Positions 1-6,552 of a stretch of DNA of 9,240 bases are shown here, one piece after another. The stretch's first letter is position 1; each line of letters starts with the position of its first letter. Below the pieces are notes generated by a model. That model saw only the letters and a program-made list of their open reading frames with translations. It searched no databases and was not told where the DNA came from. The stretch comes from Paramuribaculum sp. (GTDB taxonomy: Bacteria > Bacteroidota > Bacteroidia > Bacteroidales > Muribaculaceae), in the NCBI GenBank assembly GCA_029058705.1, contig JAIDXA010000109.1:1-9240 (forward strand), written 5' to 3'. The translations under genes and the position numbers were made by a program.

Positions 1-106
1 CGACGGCAGCGGTCAGCCATTGACCCCGTCTTATTCCTATGATGAAAATGTTGCCCGTTTTGTAGAATGGCTTCAGTCCGGATTGAAAAACTTTAAACAA
101 AAGTAA
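1..106 (+). CDS. 3' end of an unidentified protein gene (partial)
   Basis: An open frame enters from the left edge (first full codon at base 2) and ends at TAA 104-106, leaving 34 visible residues. The tail is polar with aromatic residues (a PSYSYDENV segment, then RFVEWLQSG) and ends in a lysine-rich KNFKQK. The helical, basic end looks like the C-terminus of a soluble protein. No family-defining motif remains, so I assign no function. It lies 30 bases upstream of mazG on the same strand with no obvious terminator or promoter between them, so the two may be cotranscribed. Confidence 0.6.
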   Translation, partial: DGSGQPLTPSYSYDENVARFVEWLQSGLKNFKQK

Positions 107-136
107 GGATTTTATTATTCAGAGAGGAAAATCGAG

Positions 137-922
137 ATGAGACATACAAGAGAAGAAAAAATTGAGGCTTTAGGAAAGGTCATGGATACGCTCGACATCC
201 TTAGGGTCAAGTGCCCGTGGGATCGGAAACAGACATTTGCGTCGCTGCGACCGAACACTATAGAGGAAGTTTACGAACTTGCGGAGGCTTTGTTGAATGA
301 GGACACAGCCAATATACGGAAAGAACTTGGAGATGTTCTGCTCCACATTCTGTTTTACAGTAAGATAGGTGATGAAAACGGCGACTTCGACATCTGTGAT
401 GTGGCGACTGCGCTGAATGATAAATTGATATTCAGGCATCCACATGTTTTTGGAGAGATCAAGGCTGACAACGCCCATCAAGTTGAGCAGAACTGGGAGC
501 AGATCAAACTTAAGGAGAAGGATGGAAACCGTTCGGTGCTTTCAGGTGTTCCATCTACGCTACCGTCTCTGATCAAGGCCTATCGCATTCAGGAAAAAGC
601 GGCGAATGTCGGTTTTGACTGGGAAGAACGCGAACAGGTTTGGGCGAAATTTCAGGAGGAGGCGTCTGAGTTCCGTGCCGAAGCTGAAAATGGCGACAGG
701 CTGAAGATGAAGCAGGAAATGGGAGATCTTCTTTTCAGCCTTGTTAATGTTGCCCGTCTCTATGGAATCCATCCTGATGAGGCTCTGGAGCTGACTAACA
801 ATAAATTTATCAGACGTTTCAGCTATGTCGAAACCCGGGCAAAGGAATCCGGCCGCAATCTGAAGGATATGTCGCTTGGTGAAATGGATGACATTTGGAA
901 TGAAGCAAAAGAGTCGGAGTGA
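137..922 (+). CDS. mazG: MazG, nucleoside triphosphate pyrophosphohydrolase
   Basis: MazG hydrolyses (d)NTPs to the monophosphate and pyrophosphate in the cytoplasm; the family is linked to clearing non-canonical nucleotides and, in E. coli, to lowering ppGpp under starvation. The 261-residue length matches the usual two-domain bacterial protein (about 260). The N-terminal domain has CPWD (26-29), the metal-binding EExxE (E43, E44, E47) and ELGD (63-66). RHPHVFG lies at 100-106 and the conserved KAYRIQEKAANVGFDW stretch at about 147-162. The C-terminal domain repeats the pattern with EExxE (E174, E175, E178) and EMGD (194-197), and ends near a WNEAK motif. Both metal sites look intact. The ATG at 137 follows a purine-rich AGAGAGGAAA at 121-130, a plausible ribosome binding site. 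A small exported protein gene follows after 31 bases. Confidence 0.96.
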   Translation: MRHTREEKIEALGKVMDTLDILRVKCPWDRKQTFASLRPNTIEEVYELAEALLNEDTANIRKELGDVLLHILFYSKIGDENGDFDICDVATALNDKLIFRHPHVFGEIKADNAHQVEQNWEQIKLKEKDGNRSVLSGVPSTLPSLIKAYRIQEKAANVGFDWEEREQVWAKFQEEASEFRAEAENGDRLKMKQEMGDLLFSLVNVARLYGIHPDEALELTNNKFIRRFSYVETRAKESGRNLKDMSLGEMDDIWNEAKESE

Positions 923-953
923 TAAAAAAGGAATCATCTAAAACTATCCGATT

Positions 954-1364
954 ATGAAAAGACTCTGTTGTTTGTTGTTTATTCTGGCATCGTTAGGCTG
1001 CGGTCTGATTCGAGGAGAGCGGGTTTCCGGATTCACAACGTCAAAAAAAGACAAATCCGGTTTTATCACATTCAAGGTTGAGGCAATAGATTATCGTCCT
1101 GATCTCATTCGTATATACGGATCATTGGATGGTCGTCCCCACACATCAGACCGGATTGACAATCTCATTTTAGTAACGGCTGACGGCAGACGGATTATTG
1201 CCACGGATATAGAGGGCATCGATTTTAAACGATGGTTTCAGTGGGAGGATGACGGCTCCATACCGGTAGAGATTGATTTCCCTCCTATGGATGTCCAACA
1301 GCGGTTTACGCTAAAATCGACAGGCCCGAAGGGTGATAGTCAGTCGTTGATTTTAAAGCGATAG
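954..1364 (+). CDS. Small exported or lipoprotein-like protein of unknown function
   Basis: This 136-residue protein starts with a basic MKR, then a hydrophobic stretch (about residues 4-15) ending in ASLGC with Cys16. That resembles a signal peptide, possibly of lipoprotein type. The -3 position is Ser rather than the preferred Leu/Val/Ile, so the lipobox is non-canonical and ordinary type I processing is also possible. The remainder (about 120 residues) alternates polar and hydrophobic residues, as expected of a compact beta-rich domain, with a conserved-looking segment about TADGRRIIATDIEGIDF and tryptophans in a RWFQWEDDG patch. I do not recognise the family. It lies 31 bases after mazG on the same strand, so it is probably transcribed with it, but a functional link is unlikely to be more than positional. 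The Shine-Dalgarno signal is weak, as is common in Bacteroidota. Confidence 0.75.
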   Translation: MKRLCCLLFILASLGCGLIRGERVSGFTTSKKDKSGFITFKVEAIDYRPDLIRIYGSLDGRPHTSDRIDNLILVTADGRRIIATDIEGIDFKRWFQWEDDGSIPVEIDFPPMDVQQRFTLKSTGPKGDSQSLILKR

Positions 1365-1428
1365 CCGGCTGTCATATTTGCTTTAGTGACATCACAGAAG
1401 GCCTGTGTGATTCTTGCCGCAGGGGTGT

Positions 1429-1457
1429 TTTGTGTGTCAAAAATATCTGTATATTTA
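1429..1457 (+). promoter_or_regulatory. Weak candidate promoter for topB
   Basis: In the 120 bases between the lipoprotein-like gene and the topB GTG, a TTTG (1429-1432) is followed 17 bases later by TATATTTA (1450-1457), one base off the Bacteroidota -7 pattern TAnnTTTG. The spacing is shorter than the usual 19-21, so this is tentative. CATATTTG at 1373-1380 is another one-mismatch -7 candidate. Confidence 0.25.
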
Positions 1458-1484
1458 CCAATCATTCAATATCAATTAGGAAAA

Positions 1485-3548
1485 GTGAAGGTCTGCATTA
1501 CGGAGAAACCGAGTGTTGCACAGGAAATTGCAAAGATCATTGGTGCGAACACTAGAAGAGACGGATTCTATGAAGGCAACGGTTACGCAGTCACATGGAC
1601 ATTCGGACATCTCTGTACGCTGAAGGAACCAGCCGATTATACGGATCTTTGGAAAGTCTGGTCGCTTGGCTCATTACCGATGATTCCTCAGCGCTTCGGG
1701 ATCAAATTGATTGATGATGCCGGCATTCAGCGTCAGTTCAAGACGATCGAAACGCTTGTTGGCAACGCTGCCGAGGTGATCAATTGCGGTGATGCCGGCC
1801 AGGAAGGAGAGTTGATACAACGGTGGGTCATGCAGAAAGCCGGAGTGAACTGTCCGGTCTACAGGCTATGGATCTCATCTTTGACCGATGAGTCTATCCG
1901 CGAGGGCTTCAAGTCGCTTCATCCTCAGAATAAATATGACAATCTGTATCTGGCGGGGCTTTCAAGGGCGATTGGCGATTGGCTGCTCGGGTTGAACTCG
2001 ACGCGGCTCTTCACGCTGAAATACGGTCAGCCTGGAAATGTTCTTTCCATCGGTCGCGTTCAGACCCCGACGCTTGCGCTTGTCGTGGAACGTCAGTTGG
2101 AGATCGACAATTTCAAGCCAGAAGATTATTGGGAAATAAAAACCGTCTATCGTGATGCTGTTTTCAATTCAGTCAAGGGACGCTATTCGTCTGAAGCCGA
2201 TGCAAAGGCAGCAATGTCTATTGTTGCCGCGCACCAGCTGACGGTCACTGATGTTCAGGAGAAGAAAGGAAAGGAGGCGCCTCCGAGACTATTTGACCTG
2301 ACATCGCTTCAGGTCGAATGCAACAAACGCTGGGGATGGACTGCTGACGAGACGCTCAAAATGATACAATCCCTATATGAGAAAAAGGTTGCGACATATC
2401 CGCGAGTCGACACGACTTACCTTCCCGACGATGTGTATGGAAAGATTCCGGATATCCTGCGGCGGATGCGGCCATATGAGAATCTGACCGCACCGGTCCT
2501 CGCTCTGCCGAAGCTGCCTAAAAGCAAAAAGGTGTTTGATAACTCTAAGGTCACCGACCACCATGCGATTATTCCGACCGGAGAGTCTCCGGACTTTCTG
2601 GCGGGGAATGAAAAGCTGATGTATCACCTCATTGCCCGTCGGTTCATCGCTGCATTCTATCCAGACTGCATATACAGTTCAACAACGGTTATGGCATCTG
2701 TCGGTGACTTTGGTTTCAAAGCGACCGGAAAAACCATTATCTCGCCAGGATGGAGAGAGATATACCTAAAGGATAAACGGGAAGACAAGGAGAAGGAGAC
2801 CGATTCGATCCTTCCGGCATTCTCAGTCGGCGAGTCCGGCCCCCATCAGCCGGAACTCTTGAAAAAAGTAACGCAACCTCCGAAATTCTATACCGAAGGT
2901 ACGCTGTTGCGTGCGATGGAAACTGCCGGAAAGACAATCGATGATGAGGAACTTAGAGATGCAATGAAGGAAAACGGCATCGGCCGTCCTTCGACACGTG
3001 CAACCATTATCGAGACGCTTCATCGTAGACATTACATCTGTCGGGAAAAGAAAAACATAAAAGCCACAAAGGCGGGAATCGATCTGATTTCCCATATAGG
3101 AGTCGAGCTTCTGAAGAGTGCTAAACTCACTGGCATATGGGAAAATAAGCTTCGCCGTATTGAAAAAGGCAGTTATGATTCGCGTGAATTTATCGGAGAG
3201 TTGAAGCGGATGATCAACGAAATTGTCATCAGCGTTCTAAGTGACAATTCAAGCCATCGGATAATAACAGACCAGAACAACAGCTCTCGCACAAATGCAG
3301 ATGAGCCTGCTGAAGGTAAACCGAAGAAAAGTGGCGGGTCGAAGCCGAGACAGAAACCGATAAGAAAATTCGAACAGGTAGCGTGTCCTGAATGTGGCAA
3401 GGGGTACATTATAAAGGGCAGGACGGCTTTCGGGTGTTCCTTGTATAAGGATGGATGCCGAATGATTCTGCCCTTTGAGAAATATCCTTCCGATTTGACT
3501 CCGGCCAAACTGAAAAAAATGATTGAGAAGAATTATGGGAAAAGTTGA
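1485..3548 (+). CDS. topB: DNA topoisomerase III (type IA)
   Basis: TopB is a type IA topoisomerase that passes one DNA strand through another by a transient 5'-phosphotyrosine link, decatenating and unlinking replication or recombination intermediates. I start at GTG 1485 (687 residues), not the upstream in-frame GTG at 1386. The protein then begins MKVCITEKPSVA, the normal Toprim N-terminus with Glu7, and TTAGGAAAA sits directly upstream; the extra 33 residues have no family counterpart. The Toprim acidic motif reads D103-A-G-Q-E107-G-E109, with Gly and Gln where most type IA enzymes have the second Asp and an Arg. The RVQTPTL motif is present, and the catalytic tyrosine is Y305 in YPRVDTTYL. 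ENGIGRPSTRATIIETL is intact. A basic, low-complexity linker (about 585-630) leads to a C-terminal four-cysteine zinc ribbon (C634, C637, C651, C658). The stop overlaps the Nudix gene start by 14 bases, suggesting translational coupling. Confidence 0.95.
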   Translation: MKVCITEKPSVAQEIAKIIGANTRRDGFYEGNGYAVTWTFGHLCTLKEPADYTDLWKVWSLGSLPMIPQRFGIKLIDDAGIQRQFKTIETLVGNAAEVINCGDAGQEGELIQRWVMQKAGVNCPVYRLWISSLTDESIREGFKSLHPQNKYDNLYLAGLSRAIGDWLLGLNSTRLFTLKYGQPGNVLSIGRVQTPTLALVVERQLEIDNFKPEDYWEIKTVYRDAVFNSVKGRYSSEADAKAAMSIVAAHQLTVTDVQEKKGKEAPPRLFDLTSLQVECNKRWGWTADETLKMIQSLYEKKVATYPRVDTTYLPDDVYGKIPDILRRMRPYENLTAPVLALPKLPKSKKVFDNSKVTDHHAIIPTGESPDFLAGNEKLMYHLIARRFIAAFYPDCIYSSTTVMASVGDFGFKATGKTIISPGWREIYLKDKREDKEKETDSILPAFSVGESGPHQPELLKKVTQPPKFYTEGTLLRAMETAGKTIDDEELRDAMKENGIGRPSTRATIIETLHRRHYICREKKNIKATKAGIDLISHIGVELLKSAKLTGIWENKLRRIEKGSYDSREFIGELKRMINEIVISVLSDNSSHRIITDQNNSSRTNADEPAEGKPKKSGGSKPRQKPIRKFEQVACPECGKGYIIKGRTAFGCSLYKDGCRMILPFEKYPSDLTPAKLKKMIEKNYGKS

Positions 3549-4041
3549 AATGCTTCCGGTTGTTGATGTGAATGGAACTGTTTTGGCTGCCGCCGAGCGG
3601 TCGCGCTGCCATGGGCCTGAGCGGTTGCTCCATCCGGTTGTCCACCTTCATGTGTTTGACCCGGTCGGGAAGCTTCTCCTTCAGCGCCGCGCTGTCACCA
3701 AAAAGATACAACCAGGCAAGTGGGACACTGCAGTTGGCGGACATGTCGATTTTGGAGAGTCTATTGATGAAGCATTGATCCGGGAGGTCAGAGAAGAAAT
3801 CGGACTTGAAGGATTTGTTCCGGATCCGGTCGCGCGGTATGTTTTCGAAAGTTCTGTCGAACGGGAGCTTGTCAACACATTCCGGACTACAGTCTCCTCG
3901 GAATTTGTTCCAAAGCGGGAGGAGTCTGATATTGATGAACTGCGGTTCTTTACAGCCGGAGAAATCAAACAAATGATTGAATGCGGCGACGTGACACCTA
4001 ATTTTGCGATGGAATATTCGAAATACCTTTTTGTCGAATAG
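3535..4041 (+). CDS. Nudix hydrolase
   Basis: This 168-residue protein has a complete Nudix box, GX5EX7REUXEEXGU, from G69: GHVDFGE (69-75), seven residues, then REVREEIGL (83-91). The glutamates needed for Mg2+ binding (E84, E87, E88) are present, so it should hydrolyse a nucleoside-diphosphate-linked compound. The upstream part (DVNGTVLAAAERSRCHG, then LLHPVVHLHVFD and QPGKWDTAVGG) resembles the subgroup near isopentenyl-diphosphate isomerase and E. coli YfcD. In that subgroup the substrate is usually unknown, and I cannot tell hydrolase from isomerase activity from sequence alone. The ATG at 3535 lies inside the end of topB and follows GAGAAG (3525-3530), so its translation may be coupled to topB. 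A TTG at 3523 and an ATG at 3550 are alternative starts. Confidence 0.9.
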   Translation: MGKVEMLPVVDVNGTVLAAAERSRCHGPERLLHPVVHLHVFDPVGKLLLQRRAVTKKIQPGKWDTAVGGHVDFGESIDEALIREVREEIGLEGFVPDPVARYVFESSVERELVNTFRTTVSSEFVPKREESDIDELRFFTAGEIKQMIECGDVTPNFAMEYSKYLFVE

Positions 4042-4075
4042 GAAACACGATGGGGTATAATTGCGTTTAAAGGCT

Positions 4076-4288
4076 ATGAGCAGTCAGTTGTTGAATGATA
4101 TATTTCAGATAGGCGGAGTCATAATAGTGCTGTCGGTCTGTGTGTTGTGGATTGTGCGCAGATGTTTGCGGAAAAACAGTCCATCATGTCATGCAGAGCC
4201 GGATGATCCGTGTGAAGCCTGCAAGTTGGTCAGTCATTGTAAAAAAAAGATCAGGATTGATTCAGACGTTGATGGCGGAGAGCAATGA
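4076..4288 (+). CDS. Small single-pass membrane protein with C-terminal cysteine cluster
   Basis: The predicted 70-residue protein has a short polar N-terminus, one membrane helix (about 9-27, IFQIGGVIIVLSVCVLWIV), a basic stop-transfer stretch (RRCLRK) and a short tail. By the positive-inside rule the tail should be cytoplasmic. Cysteines at 38, 46, 49 and 55 form C-x7-C-x2-C-x5-C, ending in CKKK, and could bind a metal ion. The layout, helix then cysteine cluster, recalls the FeoB-associated Cys-rich membrane proteins, but no feo gene is visible here and the match is only by general shape. The ATG at 4076 follows AAAGG at 4069-4073; an in-frame TTG at 4061 is a weaker alternative start. It follows the Nudix gene by 34 bases and probably shares its transcript. 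The stop lies 10 bases from the stop of the opposing TPR gene. Confidence 0.7.
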   Translation: MSSQLLNDIFQIGGVIIVLSVCVLWIVRRCLRKNSPSCHAEPDDPCEACKLVSHCKKKIRIDSDVDGGEQ

Positions 4289-4306
4289 CCGCTATGTCTC
4301 AGCGGT
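4288..4306. terminator. Weak hairpin between convergent genes
   Basis: ACCGCT (4288-4293) and AGCGGT (4301-4306) can pair around a seven-base loop. The hairpin spans the gap between the stop codon of the cysteine-cluster protein and the stop of the opposing TPR gene, where a bidirectional terminator would be expected. There is no clear T-tract on either side and the stem is only 6 base pairs, so it may be coincidental. Confidence 0.25.
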
Positions 4307-6317
4307 TCATGCGCTTCAATAGATTATAGGAAGGAACAATTCCGAGTTCGCCGGCTTTGCTGAGATCGGCCGAGCCGGCAGTACGGTTGCCGAGCTGAAA
4401 ATATGTGTAGCCACGGTTATAGTATGCCTCGCCGAAGTCGGGCTTGATTTCAAGTGCTTGATTGAACTCATCAAGAGCCGCTGTGAAGTTTCCCGTCTCA
4501 GCGAGGATGACCCCTTTGTTGAAATGGGCCACAGCCATGTTGGGCGACAGCCTGATGACTGTGTCAAGGTCATTCAGTATTTCCTGAACTTCAGAGCGGA
4601 TCGACGTGGCGGCTTTTTGATTGTCTGTAGAGGTAGGCAAGCCTTTGGCGATGCGGTTGCGGACGTTTGCACGCATAAGATAAGCAGCCGTAAAATCCGG
4701 AGCAGCCTCGATTGCACGGTTCAGGTCGGTCATTGCCGACTGGAAATTTCTGACGGTAATCTGATCCATGGCTCGTCCGAAATAATCGATTGCGCGTGGA
4801 TTATGTGTCGAGAGGTAGGAATTATAATACTCGATAGACTGGAAATGCCGGTTGATTTCCTCTGGATCTGTCAGGCTATGCTCACGGTTGGTCACCTGCA
4901 GCAAGTATCTTAGCGCGTGAGTCCGGTTGAGTTCGTCGACTTCCTTAAGATAGTCGCCTGTCGGTTTGAGTTCGGTAGGCGAGGTGTAATAGGTTATAGT
5001 GAACATTGGCTCAAGCTCGATTGTGACACTTTGATCCTGGATCTTTCCACGTATATTCTTGTTATTGAACTCGCGGTCGACTGTCGCATTGTCGGAGATG
5101 GTCAGCAGGGTAGAGAACTGACGGGCGACGGCATCTTCTGAATTGGGATCGAATGTTTCTTCGGCAGACGACGCGCGGTCAAGAATCCGGCTCGGATCGA
5201 TAAGGTTCTGAAGCCCTTCTTTAGCTTTCTGACGTTTTGCAAGCGCAATCGACTTATCAAGGTCAGCCTGGGATGCCTTCATGCCCATGCTTTTTTTGAC
5301 ATCATAACGAAGGTAATATGCGAGCGCGAAGTTCGGAATCTCATCGATTACACGGTTTATGTCGTCAAGAGCGTGTCTGAAATCCCCGATCTCGCGATAA
5401 AGCATCGCTCTGTTGAACAGCGCCCGGTATTCGTGGGGACGAAGGGCAAGGACTTGTGAAAGATCATCTATGGCACGGTTATAGTCATGTACCTCCATGC
5501 GCAGCAACGCGCGGTTGTAGACGGCAACGAAATTGGTTGGTTCAAGCAACAGTGCATAGTCGTAATCGTTCATTGCTCCGATATAGTCATCCAGACGATA
5601 ACGTATGAATGCTCGGTTGATGTAATAGCCGCCAACGCGGGGCTGAAGACGTATGGCTTCGTCCATGTCTGTCAGGGCCTGGGCGTAGTCCTCGTTGCGA
5701 TGGATCGCGATGTCGGCTCTCATCAGATACCCGTTTACGCTGTTTTTGTTAATTGAAAGCGCTTTTTCAATATCTTCCATTGCTCCGGTCGTGTCCGCTT
5801 TTTCCAATCTCATTTTCGCTCGTCCGAGATAGCCTCCGTCAAAGCCTGGATGCGCATTCAGAAGTTGCCCGAAGCTTTTTTCCGCATTATCATAATCTTT
5901 GGTCGACTCTTGTGCAAGAGCCATGTTGTATAGAATGCCCTTGTTTTCAGGGAGGAGCGTCAAGGCATGGGCATAGTCTGCGATGGCAAGTGAATCCATT
6001 CCGAGGTTCTGTCTGACAACTCCCCGCAGTTCATAGGCATCGGTAATGAATGGATTCCGTTCAATGGCCATCGAAACATCTTGTTCGGCGCCTTTCAAAT
6101 CATCGAGATTGAATTTTGCCAAGGCCCGGAAAAAGTATGGTTGAGCCAGATAAGGCTTTGCGGCTATCACCTGGTTGAAATATTGGATTGAGACCACATA
6201 ATCCTCAAAATATAGAGCGTTGCGGCCGATCTGCATGACCTGATCGGTGTTGATCTGGGCCTTGGTGACCGTTATGCCCGTGAAGAAGAGAAGGAGTGTT
6301 ATGATGTGACGGTTCAT
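4299..6317 (-). CDS. Exported tetratricopeptide-repeat protein
   Basis: The 672-residue protein starts with a clear signal peptide (MNRHIITLLLFFTGITVTKA, cleavage likely after A20 before QINTD), so it acts in the periplasm or at the outer membrane. About ten consecutive 34-residue TPR units fill roughly residues 21-361. They show the usual pattern of a small residue near position 8, an aromatic near 11, Ala at 20 and a closing Pro (for example NRALLRMEVHDYNRAIDDL). Residues about 362-505 are not TPR-like and include an IELEPMFTITYYTSPTEL segment that looks beta-rich. At least three more TPR units follow, ending in KPDFGEAYYNRGYTYFQLG. TPR arrays are protein-binding scaffolds; the partner is not evident and no enzymatic motif is seen. 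The gene stands alone on the minus strand, convergent with the topB cluster and divergent from the NADH dehydrogenase gene. A TAAATTTG element lies 28 bases before the ATG. Confidence 0.9.
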   Translation of the reverse strand: MNRHIITLLLFFTGITVTKAQINTDQVMQIGRNALYFEDYVVSIQYFNQVIAAKPYLAQPYFFRALAKFNLDDLKGAEQDVSMAIERNPFITDAYELRGVVRQNLGMDSLAIADYAHALTLLPENKGILYNMALAQESTKDYDNAEKSFGQLLNAHPGFDGGYLGRAKMRLEKADTTGAMEDIEKALSINKNSVNGYLMRADIAIHRNEDYAQALTDMDEAIRLQPRVGGYYINRAFIRYRLDDYIGAMNDYDYALLLEPTNFVAVYNRALLRMEVHDYNRAIDDLSQVLALRPHEYRALFNRAMLYREIGDFRHALDDINRVIDEIPNFALAYYLRYDVKKSMGMKASQADLDKSIALAKRQKAKEGLQNLIDPSRILDRASSAEETFDPNSEDAVARQFSTLLTISDNATVDREFNNKNIRGKIQDQSVTIELEPMFTITYYTSPTELKPTGDYLKEVDELNRTHALRYLLQVTNREHSLTDPEEINRHFQSIEYYNSYLSTHNPRAIDYFGRAMDQITVRNFQSAMTDLNRAIEAAPDFTAAYLMRANVRNRIAKGLPTSTDNQKAATSIRSEVQEILNDLDTVIRLSPNMAVAHFNKGVILAETGNFTAALDEFNQALEIKPDFGEAYYNRGYTYFQLGNRTAGSADLSKAGELGIVPSYNLLKRMNR

Positions 6318-6345
6318 TGAGTTAGATTCAATTCAAAATAGATGA

Positions 6346-6353
6346 CAAATTTA
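6346..6353 (-). promoter_or_regulatory. Candidate -7 element for the TPR-protein gene
   Basis: Read on the minus strand this is TAAATTTG, an exact match to the Bacteroidota -7 consensus TAnnTTTG, placed 28 bases before the TPR-gene ATG and so giving a short leader. The expected -33 region is poor: only TTAC is seen about 21 bases upstream, instead of TTTG. The rest of the 235-base divergent region holds no ORF or strong repeat that I can see. Confidence 0.5.
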
Positions 6354-6462
6354 TAAAATTATCGGTTATCAGTTGTAAATTTATTCTTAAAACAATTTAA
6401 TTGCCGGCGAAACGTTAGACATAAACAGAATCATATGATAACCCCGGAAAACATTAATTGAA

Positions 6463-6470
6463 TATATTTG
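6463..6470 (+). promoter_or_regulatory. Candidate -7 element for the NADH dehydrogenase gene
   Basis: TATATTTG matches the Bacteroidota -7 consensus TAnnTTTG exactly. No good TTTG lies 19-21 bases upstream. Transcription would begin near 6477, which makes the in-frame ATG at 6487 an unlikely start (leader of about 10 bases) and favours ATG 6553 or 6562 as the real one. Confidence 0.45.
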
Positions 6471-6552
6471 TTGGATTTTTATCAAAATGTTTTCCTTGGT
6501 TCACTCTCTCCGGATGTTGATAGCTCAATATTGTTTCCAATTATTTAATCAG

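Noticed and set aside
560..937. 125-codon open frame on the minus strand
   Set aside because: It is entirely antisense to mazG, with composition typical of a shadow frame and no supporting signals.
1386..1484. 33-residue N-terminal extension of TopB
   Set aside because: The residues have no counterpart in TopB. The GTG at 1485 has a good purine-rich site before it and gives the standard Toprim start.
3409..3972. 187-codon open frame on the minus strand
   Set aside because: It lies antisense to the end of topB and the Nudix gene, both with intact family motifs. Its translation has no recognisable domain and it has no promoter or ribosome site.
4458..4913. 151-codon open frame on the plus strand
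   Set aside because: It is antisense to the TPR gene. Repeated codon patterns in TPR genes commonly leave long open frames on the opposite strand.
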